DNA from: CAVQCT01 sp964520865
Lineage (GTDB): Bacteria > Zixibacteria > MSB-5A5 > GN15 > FEB-12
DNA length: 64,000 nucleotides
Assembly: GCA_964520865.1 (NCBI GenBank)
Contig: CAZFOY010000001.1
Coordinates: 1-64,000 of the forward strand
Direction: 5' to 3'
Notes under the pieces: generated by a model
Database searches by the model: none
The model's input: the letters and a program-made list of their open reading frames with translations, nothing else
Told to the model about the DNA's origin: nothing
Shown here: piece by piece, positions 33,108 to 41,429 of the stretch
Layout: each line of letters opens with the position of its first letter
Position numbering within the stretch: position 1 is the first letter of the stretch
Program-made: the position numbers and the translations under genes

Positions 33108-33557
33108 CTATTTTTTCTTTTCTGCAGTCTTCTTCTTGCTGTCGTCCGACTTCTTCGGAGCCGGTTTGTCAGCAGCCTTCTTCTTTGAGTCCGTTTTTTT
33201 GACGGCCGCTTTCTTCTCGGTGGCTGACTTTTTCGATGTCACCTGTTCCTTCTTGGTCTGCTCCTTCTTATTGGTCAGGTTCTCACGGCGATCGTCGATA
33301 CCGTTGTTATTCTTGTCGATGAAGTTATCGAATTTGCTCGATGATTTCTTCTTCGCTTCATCGTTTGACTTCGACGCCTTGCTGTTGGCGTCCTTCTTGT
33401 CCTTGTTACCGTCTTTCTGTTTCTGGTCCTTGTTCTTCTCAACCTTCTGCTTCTCGACCTTCTTGGTCTCTTTCTCTTTTTTCTCTACTGCCCACGCGCT
33501 GCTGCTGAACGAGACCATAAGAAGCCCGGTCAGCACTAACACAAGCATTCTCTTCAT
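33108..33557 (-). CDS. Exported Lys-rich low-complexity protein with an EF-hand-like loop
   Basis: A 149-residue protein with a signal peptide (MKRMLVLVLTGLLMVSFS, cleavage after AWA near residue 23). The mature part is extremely rich in Lys, Ser, Asp and Glu and predicted disordered, resembling histone-H1-like or secreted basic tails. In the middle, SKFDNFIDKNNNGIDDRREN includes DKNNNGIDD, a calcium-loop-like motif of the thrombospondin-3/dockerin type. Codon repetition of AAG/AAA Lys is obvious. Ends with a strong terminator. No family recognised; could bind polyanions or the outer surface. Confidence 0.7.
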   Translation of the reverse strand: MKRMLVLVLTGLLMVSFSSSAWAVEKKEKETKKVEKQKVEKNKDQKQKDGNKDKKDANSKASKSNDEAKKKSSSKFDNFIDKNNNGIDDRRENLTNKKEQTKKEQVTSKKSATEKKAAVKKTDSKKKAADKPAPKKSDDSKKKTAEKKK

Positions 33558-33630
33558 CGCTCATTGCCTCTTTCTCTGCCAGGCGCTTTCGCGCCTGACA
33601 GCAACCTACTATTCACAATTCTGCAATCTG

Positions 33631-35103
33631 CTAATGGCGACCGCCGGACTTCTTGCCGCCACCCGAAGTCGACTTGCCGCCGGAGGAGGACTTCCCACCT
33701 CGCGACTCCGAACCGCTCGACTTGCTCGATGATCCGCTCCGCTTCACGGTCGACGAAGACCGCCCGGATGATTTGCTCGCACCGGAAGACTTGGATCTCT
33801 CTACCGACGGATTGGATTTCCGCTCATGCGAGGATTCGACTGCGCGCTTGGAAGTAGTCGTTGAACGCCGCTCCACCGTCTTGTTGCCGCGTTCGTATGT
33901 CACGCCTCCCGCCTTGCGTTCAACCGTGCTCCTGCGACCCTCAACAGATCCGCGATTGGTCGTACCTTCCGAAACCCGGTAGGTCGACCGATCCCGCTTG
34001 GAATCGCTGAGCGTCGAACCAGCCGTTTCATAGCCGCGGTCGGTCCGGATTACTTCGGTCGTGCCGCGAACATGCTTCTTCGGAAGCAGATCAGTCGTAA
34101 TAGTCCCGGGGGTCTGGGTACTCGTCTTCCCCTTCGGCATGATCCGGAAAACGTCGGACGACTTGTATCCCGGGTATCCGTTCTTGACCGGATTACGATA
34201 ACCGACCTCACGTACTTCTTTGTACTTCGATCTCACTGAAGGCGAAGTGTGAATCACATGGTCGTTCAACACTACCGTGTTATACCGGGTGATGTGGACG
34301 TCGTGCTCCCAGCAATATCCGAAGTGGTCATAGACGGTGATAGTGTGCCAGCCGACATAGATCCTCGGAATGTACAGCGGGGCGATTCCCCAGTAGACGC
34401 CGTTCACATAAACCGTTCCGCCCCACGGATAATCGACATAGATGTTGCCGGTTACGGTCCAGGCCGGGTAGTCCGGATAGTAGACGGGACGATAGTAGTC
34501 GTCTTCCCATTTGTCGACATAGATAGCGGAGCGATCGAACGCGAACCGCTGACCGTCGTATCCCCCGAAGAACCGTCCGTTCACATAGTCCATGAAGTCG
34601 AACCGGTCGTCACGATCAAGGACGACACCCGAATTCGGGTACCAGTCGGGGACAGCGAACCGCTCGCGGGAGGCGATCGCCTGGATGTTCTCGGTCCCTT
34701 TCGGGCCGGTCACCATCAGGTCGAAATCATCGCCGTTTCCTGGAATTCGATAGGTCACTCCGCCCTTTACATAATTGTCGCCGCCTTCGGCAGTCGGATA
34801 GAGCAGATTGACTCGGCCTTTGGAGTCGACCGTGTAGATAGCCACGAACGCATCCCGGTTGGTCCGGAAGTTGACCGTGACTTTGTCGCCGATATAGAAC
34901 TCGCCGTCGGGATGATTCGTCCAGACATCGATATCAAGATACCGGTCGATCTTTGTATTATTGTAATACTGGTCGGCGCTGTAATTATCGTTGCCGGAGT
35001 CATCATACACCTGTGCGAGGTTATTCTGCGCTCGCGCGCCGAGCGCGGCGATGACAACCGTAAGGGCCGTCATACTCAGAATGTGTGAAAGTTTGCGCAA
35101 CAT
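33631..35103 (-). CDS. Exported DUF4384-like protein with PEGA-like region and basic Ser/Arg/Lys tail
   Basis: A 490-residue secreted protein. Signal peptide at residues 1-26 (ending GARAQ). Residues about 55-160 resemble DUF4384: GEFYIGDKVTVNFRTNRDA, then FVAIYTVDSKGRVNLLYPT. Residues about 210-285 are aromatic-rich with a PEGA-like stretch (GGTVYVNGVYWGIAPLY, GWHTITVYDHFG). The last 170 residues are Ser, Arg, Lys and Gly repeats ending KKSGGRH, predicted disordered. The ATG at 35103 is chosen over GTG at 35112 because AGGTGG stands 5 bases upstream. Follows the Fn3-like lipoprotein by 24 bases, probably cotranscribed. Function unknown; envelope or matrix binding is inferred. Confidence 0.78.
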   Translation of the reverse strand: MLRKLSHILSMTALTVVIAALGARAQNNLAQVYDDSGNDNYSADQYYNNTKIDRYLDIDVWTNHPDGEFYIGDKVTVNFRTNRDAFVAIYTVDSKGRVNLLYPTAEGGDNYVKGGVTYRIPGNGDDFDLMVTGPKGTENIQAIASRERFAVPDWYPNSGVVLDRDDRFDFMDYVNGRFFGGYDGQRFAFDRSAIYVDKWEDDYYRPVYYPDYPAWTVTGNIYVDYPWGGTVYVNGVYWGIAPLYIPRIYVGWHTITVYDHFGYCWEHDVHITRYNTVVLNDHVIHTSPSVRSKYKEVREVGYRNPVKNGYPGYKSSDVFRIMPKGKTSTQTPGTITTDLLPKKHVRGTTEVIRTDRGYETAGSTLSDSKRDRSTYRVSEGTTNRGSVEGRRSTVERKAGGVTYERGNKTVERRSTTTSKRAVESSHERKSNPSVERSKSSGASKSSGRSSSTVKRSGSSSKSSGSESRGGKSSSGGKSTSGGGKKSGGRH

Positions 35104-35127
35104 GGTGTCCACCTTTCTTTGTGGCTG

Positions 35128-36000
35128 CTATCGCAGACTGGTCTGCGGAATGTTCTTTATACGATACTCAGAGGCGGGAATCGGTTTCGATGCGCCGGGA
35201 ATCGGCGCAACCAGCTCAGGATTACCCTGATCGGTCTGGTAAGCCCACCCGAAAGTAACAGAATTCGTATTTATCGCTCTTACCCGGACTTTAGCAAAGT
35301 TATTGTCAGCTGTCCAGACGACGTACGTGTGGCCAAGGATAATTTCCGCCCAACCCTCGGCGGACCATCCTTCCGTGGGAGCATATGAGATTTCGTCCAG
35401 ACTGTCGGTGTAGCCCATATCCTGAAGATCCGTATTGTCAACTGCCGTATTGATGTAGAAGATAGTGTCGACTCGGTCTATGTAGATGTCAGCCGCAATA
35501 CTGGCCGGCTTTACGATTGTCTGGGCGGCAAAACTGTACCCGGAGAGACTTGAGTCGACCGCTACGTCAAAAAGAGTGACCTGTCCGTCGGGACGTGGCG
35601 TATCGAAGACGTTCTCAGCCGACAGATCCGATTCCTGTCCGGCGTGATCGTAAGTCGACACGGCATAGTAGTAAGTCACGCCGTTCATAGCGGTATTGTC
35701 GATATACTTGTAAATCAGCAGATCGAGATTCGGATTCGCCTGAGCGTCAACCGATCCGATCTTCGTGTAGTTGTTAGTCGGTTCCAGCGACCGCCAGACA
35801 TCGTACCCGGCGATATCGTGGTCGTACGGTCCGTTCCAATAGATGTAGACCGCTTCGTCGGCCGTTACAGAATAGACGCCCTGGGGAGCGGGCGGGGCCG
35901 GATCATAGACAGGATTGTCATTGTTGTTGTCACAGCCGATCAGGCTGATCCCGGCGACTATCGCCAGCGAGCACAACATTGATACCATTTTCGTCTTCAT
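35128..36000 (-). CDS. Lipoprotein with fibronectin type III-like domain
   Basis: A 290-residue lipoprotein: export signal MKTKMVSMLCSLAIVAG with lipobox LIGC (Cys23). Residues about 40-135 form an Fn3-like fold: APQGVYSVTADEAVYIYWNG, DIAGYDVWRSLEP, GVTYYYAVSTYDHAGQESD, which is the typical Tyr/Trp spacing. The C-terminal 150 residues are beta-rich and unrecognised, ending SEYRIKNIPQTSL. Start at 36000 chosen for AAGGA 8 bases upstream and for placing the signal correctly; an ATG at 36018 also has a plausible site. It leads a two-gene unit with the DUF4384-like gene. Confidence 0.78.
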   Translation of the reverse strand: MKTKMVSMLCSLAIVAGISLIGCDNNNDNPVYDPAPPAPQGVYSVTADEAVYIYWNGPYDHDIAGYDVWRSLEPTNNYTKIGSVDAQANPNLDLLIYKYIDNTAMNGVTYYYAVSTYDHAGQESDLSAENVFDTPRPDGQVTLFDVAVDSSLSGYSFAAQTIVKPASIAADIYIDRVDTIFYINTAVDNTDLQDMGYTDSLDEISYAPTEGWSAEGWAEIILGHTYVVWTADNNFAKVRVRAINTNSVTFGWAYQTDQGNPELVAPIPGASKPIPASEYRIKNIPQTSLR

Positions 36001-36223
36001 TGTAGTTTCCTTCTTCATAATGTCTATCCTTGCCTGCTTATTAAACAACTTGCGTGCCAAACAGCATATGCCGTTATTATTCAAGGAATTACGTTTCTCG
36101 AATGTCCGTTTCAGGACACATCACGCACAAAAATTGTGCGGGCCGGGGTGGGGTGGGCACTGATTATGTGCCTGGGGGCTGATTAACCGAGGGGGGGATT
36201 CACCTTGTTGCGAAGCACGGAAT
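36001..36223. other. Gene-free spacer between divergent genes
   Basis: About 220 bases between the minus-strand lipoprotein and the plus-strand small membrane protein. A G-rich patch (gggccggggtggggtggg around 36138-36155, and ggggggg near 36191) stands out; nothing else is recognised. Confidence 0.35.
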
Positions 36224-36463
36224 ATGGTAGTTTGGAGTATGGCGGATCAGAAGAGCAAGAAGAGGATTCTCGGGGAGGCTATCATGTGGGGAATTGTAGT
36301 AGCCGTTGCGTGGGCAGTGATTGCATCATTCGCGGTCACGAATCGAGATCCATACTTCGCAATATTCCTGGTGGCCGCAGTAACCGGCCTTGCTTTTGGA
36401 ATCTCCAAGTACCGAACGCTTCAGAAGCACAACAAGTCGGACGACTTCACGGGGCAAGATTAA
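36224..36463 (+). CDS. Small two-helix membrane protein
   Basis: A 79-residue protein with two predicted membrane helices (MWGIVVAVAWAVIASFAV and YFAIFLVAAVTGLAFGI) and basic ends. Two start candidates, ATG 36224 and ATG 36239; neither has a well-spaced ribosome site (GGAG is only one base from the second). It converges on the NtrC-like gene with no visible terminator between. Orphan plus-strand gene; no family recognised. Confidence 0.5.
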   Translation: MVVWSMADQKSKKRILGEAIMWGIVVAVAWAVIASFAVTNRDPYFAIFLVAAVTGLAFGISKYRTLQKHNKSDDFTGQD

Positions 36464-36510
36464 GCACTCGGAGCGTAGTCATCAATGAATATGTGCCCGG
36501 CGAGTTGGCC

Positions 36511-37866
36511 TCAGCCACGCCTCAGGCCGTACTCTTTGATCTTCATGCGGAGGGTGTTGCGGTGGATGCCGAGGGTGTCGGCAACCCTGGCCATGTTCCA
36601 GTCAAGTGAATCCAGGCAAAATTTGATGTGCCGCTTCTCGATATCGGCCATCGGCAGAAGCTCTCCGGCGCCAGGATCGACAGCCGAAGCATTGGCTGTC
36701 AGTCCGGATAGATCGGCCCGGGTAAGCGACGATCCGTTCGAAAGCACGACCGCCCGTTCGATGATATTCTCAAGCTCGCGGACATTGCCGGGCCAGGTAT
36801 ACGACGTCAGCAGTTCGGCGGCCTCGGGAGCGATTCCCGCGATCTCTTTCCCCGCCCTACGTGAGAACTTCTCCATGAACCTCTCTGCCAAAAGCAGGAT
36901 GTCGCCGGTCCGCTCTTTCAGCGGCGGCATATGGATCTGTACGACATTGAGTCGGTAGAACAGATCCTCGCGGAACTTCTTTTCAGCGACAAGCTTCTGG
37001 AGGTCCCGGTTGGTGGCGGCGATGATCCTGATGTCAAGCGAGATTTCTTTTATCGATCCAAGTCGTTCGATCTTGCGTTCTTCGAGCACGCGAAGCAGCT
37101 TGACCTGCATCGACAGCGGCATCTCCCCTATTTCATCGAGAAACAGCGTCCCGCCTTCGGCCAGCTCGAATCTCCCCTGTTTCGCTTTGTCCGCCCCGGT
37201 GAAGGCGCCCCGCTCGAATCCGAACAGCTCCGATTCAAGCAGTGTTTCCGGAAAGGCGGCGCAATTGATCGCCACCAGTTTGCGTTCTGACCTCGGAGAC
37301 AGGGCGTGCACCGCCCGCGCAACCAGCTCCTTGCCGGTACCGGATGGACCTGTTATCAAGACGGTTGCTTCTTTAGATGCTACCAGGGAGATCAGCTCTT
37401 TGACTTTCTTGATCGGTGCTGATTCACCGATGATCTCGGAGGTGGGGAAAACTTCGGCCAGCCGTTCACTCAACACGACATTGTCAACCACAAGTCGGTT
37501 CTGCCGCGCCGCCTTCTCGAGCTTGAGCATCAATTCGTCCAGATCCTCGACCGGTTTCGTGAGATAGTCGTTCGCGCCCGCCTTCATCGCCGCGACCGCC
37601 GTTTCCACCGATCCGAAAGCCGTGAGAACAATTACCTGGATAAACGGATTGATCTCTTTGAGTCCGGCGAGAAGTTCCAGCCCGTTCATTCCGGGCATCT
37701 TCATATCGACTATGGCGACCGGTGCGAATACGTGCGGATACTGCTCCAACGCAGCTTCGCCCGAGTCGGCCGTCGTGATCACGAATCCTTTTTTCGTGAG
37801 GAAACCGGCAAGGAGTTCGCGCTGCGCCGGCTCATCGTCGACAATCAGAACTTTCGTCTCTTTCAT
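36511..37866 (-). CDS. Sigma54-dependent response regulator, NtrC family
   Basis: A 451-residue regulator. Receiver domain at residues 1-120 with VLIVDDEPAQ, phosphorylation site Asp54 in AIVDMKMPG and Lys104 in YLTKPVED. AAA+ domain at about 140-375 with Walker A ITGPSGTGKE, the sigma54-contact motif ERGAFTGADKAKQG, Walker B GTLFLDEIGEM and FYRLNVVQIHMPPL. C-terminal Fis-type helix-turn-helix at about 405-448 (WNMARVADTLGIHRNTL). It should open sigma54 promoters when phosphorylated. No kinase is adjacent; the NtrB-like kinase at 23734 is a candidate partner. ATG at 37866 preferred over an upstream TTG by family N-terminus. Confidence 0.95.
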   Translation of the reverse strand: MKETKVLIVDDEPAQRELLAGFLTKKGFVITTADSGEAALEQYPHVFAPVAIVDMKMPGMNGLELLAGLKEINPFIQVIVLTAFGSVETAVAAMKAGANDYLTKPVEDLDELMLKLEKAARQNRLVVDNVVLSERLAEVFPTSEIIGESAPIKKVKELISLVASKEATVLITGPSGTGKELVARAVHALSPRSERKLVAINCAAFPETLLESELFGFERGAFTGADKAKQGRFELAEGGTLFLDEIGEMPLSMQVKLLRVLEERKIERLGSIKEISLDIRIIAATNRDLQKLVAEKKFREDLFYRLNVVQIHMPPLKERTGDILLLAERFMEKFSRRAGKEIAGIAPEAAELLTSYTWPGNVRELENIIERAVVLSNGSSLTRADLSGLTANASAVDPGAGELLPMADIEKRHIKFCLDSLDWNMARVADTLGIHRNTLRMKIKEYGLRRG

Positions 37867-37901
37867 TTTTCTATGGTAATCCGATTCGGCCAAATGTGGA
37901 A

Positions 37902-37930
37902 ATAAAAAAACCCGCCGTCGAAGGCGGGTT
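37902..37930 (-). terminator. Intrinsic terminator of the outer-membrane barrel gene
   Basis: Eight-base stem AACCCGCC/GGCGGGTT with a six-base loop, 21 bases after the stop of the barrel gene, followed on the minus strand by a run of T. Located between the barrel gene and the downstream NtrC-like gene, which are therefore probably separate transcripts. Confidence 0.88.
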
Positions 37931-37950
37931 CAGGTAGCTTTGCGGTGCGA

Positions 37951-38619
37951 TCACGATCCGGAGCCGATAACAATACGGACACCGGCACGGATGTCAAAAA
38001 ATGACAGATCGCTTCCGAATTTGTAGGTGTTTCCTTCGTAGTTAGCCTTCACGTCTTTGGTCGATGCGCGCATGTAGTTCCCTTCGACGTAAATGCCGCC
38101 GTAATCGGCGGTGTAATAGAACAGGCCGAGGCCGACACCGTAGCTCAGCGCCGGATCATAGGAAACCTGACGGTATCTATCTCCATTCGGATTTTTGACG
38201 AATGTCGTAAACTTCGGAATAGCCAATCCAACCGAACCACGTACGTAAGGCTGCAGGTTGGATTGTGCGTTCAGGTAATACTTCACATAGACATTGGGGT
38301 TGTACAGACGATGTTTCAGTCCGGTGGCCTTGGTATCGGTCGGGCTGTTATCGATGCCGAACTGGGAATAAGTGAAGTTGAACCCGGTAACCAATTGAAG
38401 GGTTGCGATATACCCGATGTCGATTCCCATCTGGTAGCCCGTTTTGGCCCCGAGTGAATCGCCGAAATTCTTGGTATCGCCGGTCGGGAGGCTCAGGGCG
38501 CCTATGAAATTAACCTCGGCAACATCTTTCTCCACAACCTCTTCCTGCGCCAGGACGGTTGAGCCGAAGGCGTAAAATGTAAGTAACAAAGTCGATGCTA
38601 CAATGACCAGTTTCTTCAT
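37951..38619 (-). CDS. Outer-membrane beta-barrel protein
   Basis: A 222-residue protein. Signal peptide MKKLVIVASTLLLTFYAFGS ending ALAQ-like (VLAQ, near residue 25). The mature part shows alternating aromatic and polar strands: IGALSLPTGDTKNFGDSLGA, YQMGIDIGYIATLQLVTGFN, LQPYVRGSVGLAIPKF, YGVGLGLFYYTADYGGIYVE, and a last strand FDIRAGVRIVIG, typical of eight-stranded OmpX/OmpW-like barrels. AGGA stands 6-9 bases before the ATG. It has its own promoter with an overlapping palindrome upstream and a strong terminator downstream. Specific function unknown. Confidence 0.85.
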   Translation of the reverse strand: MKKLVIVASTLLLTFYAFGSTVLAQEEVVEKDVAEVNFIGALSLPTGDTKNFGDSLGAKTGYQMGIDIGYIATLQLVTGFNFTYSQFGIDNSPTDTKATGLKHRLYNPNVYVKYYLNAQSNLQPYVRGSVGLAIPKFTTFVKNPNGDRYRQVSYDPALSYGVGLGLFYYTADYGGIYVEGNYMRASTKDVKANYEGNTYKFGSDLSFFDIRAGVRIVIGSGS

Positions 38620-38946
38620 CTGCGTATCCTCAAGCTAAGTAAAATAATCCTCTGTCCATGCGCAGACGATCCCCAAAAGCAGATATCGCGCTGCGTAAAA
38701 ACCCGAAATAAACACTTAGGTGACGGTTTGTCAACCGTTTATATGTAAAGAAAATTTGGGGAAATGCGAAGAGCGGTGGAGAATATCCCGCCGAAGACAA
38801 CTCCCCGATTTTGCCCACCGATTACATCTTCTCTCGTGGGGCAGATTCGCGCCGAACCGGCCACCAAACATACCGACAGGCACACGTCTGTCGCCCCTGC
38901 AAGGCATGAAACTGTCTTTACCCTGCCGGGCTCCTGTGTTCTTAAG
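38620..38946. other. 327-base intergenic region with promoter and palindrome
   Basis: Between the barrel gene and the DUF4932-like gene. It contains a -35-like TTGACA at 38734-38729 (minus strand) with a weak -10 (TATTTC at 18 bases) and the palindrome at 38723-38738. The rest, 38740-38946, has no recognised element and no credible gene. Confidence 0.5.
38723..38738 (-). promoter_or_regulatory. Palindromic operator-like site over the barrel promoter
   Basis: Perfect inverted repeat ACGGTT-N4-AACCGT. On the minus strand it overlaps the candidate -35 TTGACA of the barrel gene, about 110 bases before the start codon. Overlap of a dyad with a -35 box is the classical repressor-operator geometry; the binding protein is unknown. 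Confidence 0.5.
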
Positions 38947-40584
38947 TCATTCGATTGCCGGGATTGACGGGTGCCGGCCAAAGCTCGCCCATTTCAGCAC
39001 CGACTTGTCGTTCGCCACGATGTAATCCGCCCAGTTATCCGGCAGCGAAAACATACCGGGTATATCAGCGGCCCCCTGAGCTGTGTAAATGCAGATTCCC
39101 TTCGTATCGCTGAAGGGACTACGCCATGCGACGAGCAGCTTTAGGTGGTTTCCGTAGTACTCGTCTCCGCCCACCGTCACCTTGTCGGCGTCAATTCGAA
39201 AAGGAAGCGAATCCCTGTAACGACTGAGCCAGAGATTACCCGCTACGGTGCCGAATACCAGAAGAGAATGTCCTGAGAGATTTTCCTTCAATGCGGCCTC
39301 ATCGGTAAGGATGCGTGAGCCCTTGTAGTACCGGTCGCGCAGAGCCGTGATATGATCGCAGATTGCTTTCTGGGCCGCCCTGTCAGCTTCATGTGTCGGA
39401 ACGATAAACAGATCTTTATAGTCAGACACAACCGACCTGATCGTTCCGGTGAAGGGGACGGCATAGAAGCTGTCGGGCAGATGGGACTGCGCGAGTTCAT
39501 CGAACTCATCGACCAACTCCGGGAAGAAATCAGCGAATGTCGGATACTTGTCCCGATGTGCTTCATACTGTTTGAGTCTTTCAGCGAGCGGCCGCACATA
39601 GACGAATCCCACACTTTCATGCCCCTCGATCGACTTTTCCGCCTCTGCTTTGCCGAGATATAGACTCACCATGCGAACGTTCACCGCTCGCAGGACATGT
39701 TCGAAAATGTAGCTCTTCAGATCGTCGTAACCACCGCAATGCATCCGTGCAGCGATCGGGTCAAAAAGCGGCGCGTCTTTTCTTAGTTGCGAAATATGCT
39801 TTGCAGCCACCGGGTTCACAAATGAGTGACCAAACTCGTGCCAGCAGATATCACGAACACCGCGGACATAGGGTGTATCAGCCTTGAGACTGTCCGGTCC
39901 GCAGATGTTGTAGAGCTGGTCGTCGTCTGTCTCGATTCCGAAGCTGCCGGACTGCAGCGGGACGATGATGATATTGTAGCTCTGTTTGTACATCCCCAGG
40001 TAGTCCTCCAGCGATGTGACCACGTCGACACTGTCCAGCTGGCCATATGCGCCAGCGACAATTCCAGCGTAGAAGTTCCGATGAGCGTCGTAGAAGTCCA
40101 TGAAATTCGTAACCCTGGCAAAGTCCCGCAACCGATCCAGGAAATCCTCAAGCCGCGCTCTGCCTCCCGACAAAGAATAGATAACCCTGGGTATCTTCGA
40201 CCGCTCCAACAGTTCCGGCGGGTCCGAAAGACGGAGCATGGTGTTGGGCGGAGTGCTGTACCGAAAGCTGTACGGGGATTGGCTGAGCTTTCGAAAAGAT
40301 GCCACCGCCGGATGGTCCTTGAAAGGGGCAAAGACGCGCTCTACTTCGGTTTTGTACGACAGATTGTATCGGGTGATCAGATTGGTGCGTTGACCATAAC
40401 CGCTCAGTATCTCGACGACGGACAATAGTTCCATGCGAGGGTCGACGGTGATGTTCAAACTGTGATGTCCTGCCAGTGGCGCGCCGGCTCCCTCCTGTTT
40501 CCCGCAGGAAATGAGGCACACAACGGCCACCAGTGCAAGCGCTGCACACGGGATTGCAGGCGAAATGAATTTACCAGACTTCAT
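38947..40584 (-). CDS. DUF4932-like lipoprotein with HExxH metalloprotease motif
   Basis: A 545-residue lipoprotein with an export signal ending in lipobox LISC (Cys27). Residues about 43-110 are the domain start (SLNITVDPRMELLSVVEIL), and the zinc site ICWHEFGHSFVNP lies near residue 253, with a downstream acidic region (DDLKSYIFEHVLRAV) that could supply the third ligand. This matches the DUF4932 group of putative peptidases found mainly in Bacteroidetes relatives. The C-terminal 110 residues (GHSLLVFGTVAGNLWL) form a separate alpha/beta-looking module. It would act at the outer or inner membrane periplasmic face. Substrate unknown. Confidence 0.8.
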   Translation of the reverse strand: MKSGKFISPAIPCAALALVAVVCLISCGKQEGAGAPLAGHHSLNITVDPRMELLSVVEILSGYGQRTNLITRYNLSYKTEVERVFAPFKDHPAVASFRKLSQSPYSFRYSTPPNTMLRLSDPPELLERSKIPRVIYSLSGGRARLEDFLDRLRDFARVTNFMDFYDAHRNFYAGIVAGAYGQLDSVDVVTSLEDYLGMYKQSYNIIIVPLQSGSFGIETDDDQLYNICGPDSLKADTPYVRGVRDICWHEFGHSFVNPVAAKHISQLRKDAPLFDPIAARMHCGGYDDLKSYIFEHVLRAVNVRMVSLYLGKAEAEKSIEGHESVGFVYVRPLAERLKQYEAHRDKYPTFADFFPELVDEFDELAQSHLPDSFYAVPFTGTIRSVVSDYKDLFIVPTHEADRAAQKAICDHITALRDRYYKGSRILTDEAALKENLSGHSLLVFGTVAGNLWLSRYRDSLPFRIDADKVTVGGDEYYGNHLKLLVAWRSPFSDTKGICIYTAQGAADIPGMFSLPDNWADYIVANDKSVLKWASFGRHPSIPAIE

Positions 40585-40752
40585 AAGATCCGACAGCCCC
40601 TTTCGCCAATCGGAATCAGGATATATCTATCTACGATTCAGCCAACCTCATCATAACGTCGGCACAAGGAATTGGCAAGAGGAAATATCGGGCGGAGATT
40701 CCCGTAACAGGGAGAGTTCCGGAGTACGGATCAAGCGAAACGGCAAGTGCAG

Positions 40753-41271
40753 TTATTGGGTTGCCAAGAACAAGAATGCGATCTGTCCCATAAAGGCCGA
40801 TACGGCGAAAATCATGAACCAGATGAATAGTATGCGGACCGCAATCCAGCCATACTCGCCCCGTTTCATCAAACCTGATTTTCCGAGAATGACCGGAACA
40901 CCGATCAGGAAAGTATCAAGGGACAACAACGCTATCACCAGCAACCAATATACGTTGACCGACTTTACGGTGCTCGCCGCGAACGTGAGGATGAAGACCG
41001 AAAGTGTTGCCAGCAGCAAAGTGAGAATGCGCTTGAAGGTGTCTTTTCGTACTCGTCTCTGTGCTTCCGTCATCGTTTTGAATTTACGCCGATAGGTCAC
41101 TACGGCGATACCTCCCATGCAGAGCAGCAGAGTGGTTAGCAGGACCTCCACCGCCCACTTACCGCCAAAGTGCATATAAGCGACCAGGACGAAAAGTGGA
41201 AGGATATATAGCAGTGCGTACAATGCCAGGGTCCGCCAGATTTCGAGCAGTTTTTTGTAGTCGCCGTCCAT
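40753..41271 (-). CDS. Four-helix membrane protein, unknown
   Basis: A 172-residue integral membrane protein with four to five helices (LALYALLYILPLFVLVAYMH, AVEVLLTTLLLCMGGIAVV, ILTLLLATLSVFILTF, VYWLLVIALLSLDTFLIG, IAVRILFIWFMIFAVSAF). It shares the VxLxKSGLM segment and helix spacing with the neighbouring protein at 41430-41990, suggesting distant paralogy. No strong ribosome site. The preceding gap contains a hairpin repeat. No family recognised. Confidence 0.6.
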   Translation of the reverse strand: MDGDYKKLLEIWRTLALYALLYILPLFVLVAYMHFGGKWAVEVLLTTLLLCMGGIAVVTYRRKFKTMTEAQRRVRKDTFKRILTLLLATLSVFILTFAASTVKSVNVYWLLVIALLSLDTFLIGVPVILGKSGLMKRGEYGWIAVRILFIWFMIFAVSAFMGQIAFLFLATQ

Positions 41272-41330
41272 GATACAGGGATCGGATTCTTCGCCAGTCG
41301 ACTTGAGTCACGGGTATCAATTCAGCAGAT

Positions 41331-41415
41331 CCGTAGGTCAGGAGGCCTGCCCTCCTGACAGTGCATGGAAACGTTTGCCAGTAAACGTCAGGAACACTGG
41401 GTTCCTGACCTACGG
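41331..41415. repeat. Double-hairpin repeat with 13-base inverted ends (family A)
   Basis: An 85-base element bounded by perfect inverted ends CCGTAGGTCAGGA and TCCTGACCTACGG. Within it are two hairpins of identical design, 41337-41359 and 41387-41409, each with 9-base arms starting GTCAGGA and ending TCCTGAC and a 5-base loop. The third copy of this hairpin is at 49493-49515. Looks like a REP- or MITE-like noncoding repeat located between two membrane-protein genes. Confidence 0.75.
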
Positions 41416-41429
41416 TGCTGCCGAGACGC

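Noticed and set aside
33136..33732. Plus-strand Phe/Ser/Leu-rich frame opposite the Lys-rich gene
   Set aside because: Pure antisense of a low-complexity Lys-rich coding region; the minus strand has a signal peptide and a terminator.
36464..36510. Bidirectional terminator between the small membrane protein and the NtrC-like gene
   Set aside because: No stem-loop or T tract in the 47-base gap.
39826..40428. Plus-strand frame of 200 codons opposite the DUF4932-like gene
   Set aside because: No ribosome site, no domain; the minus strand has lipobox and HEFGH.
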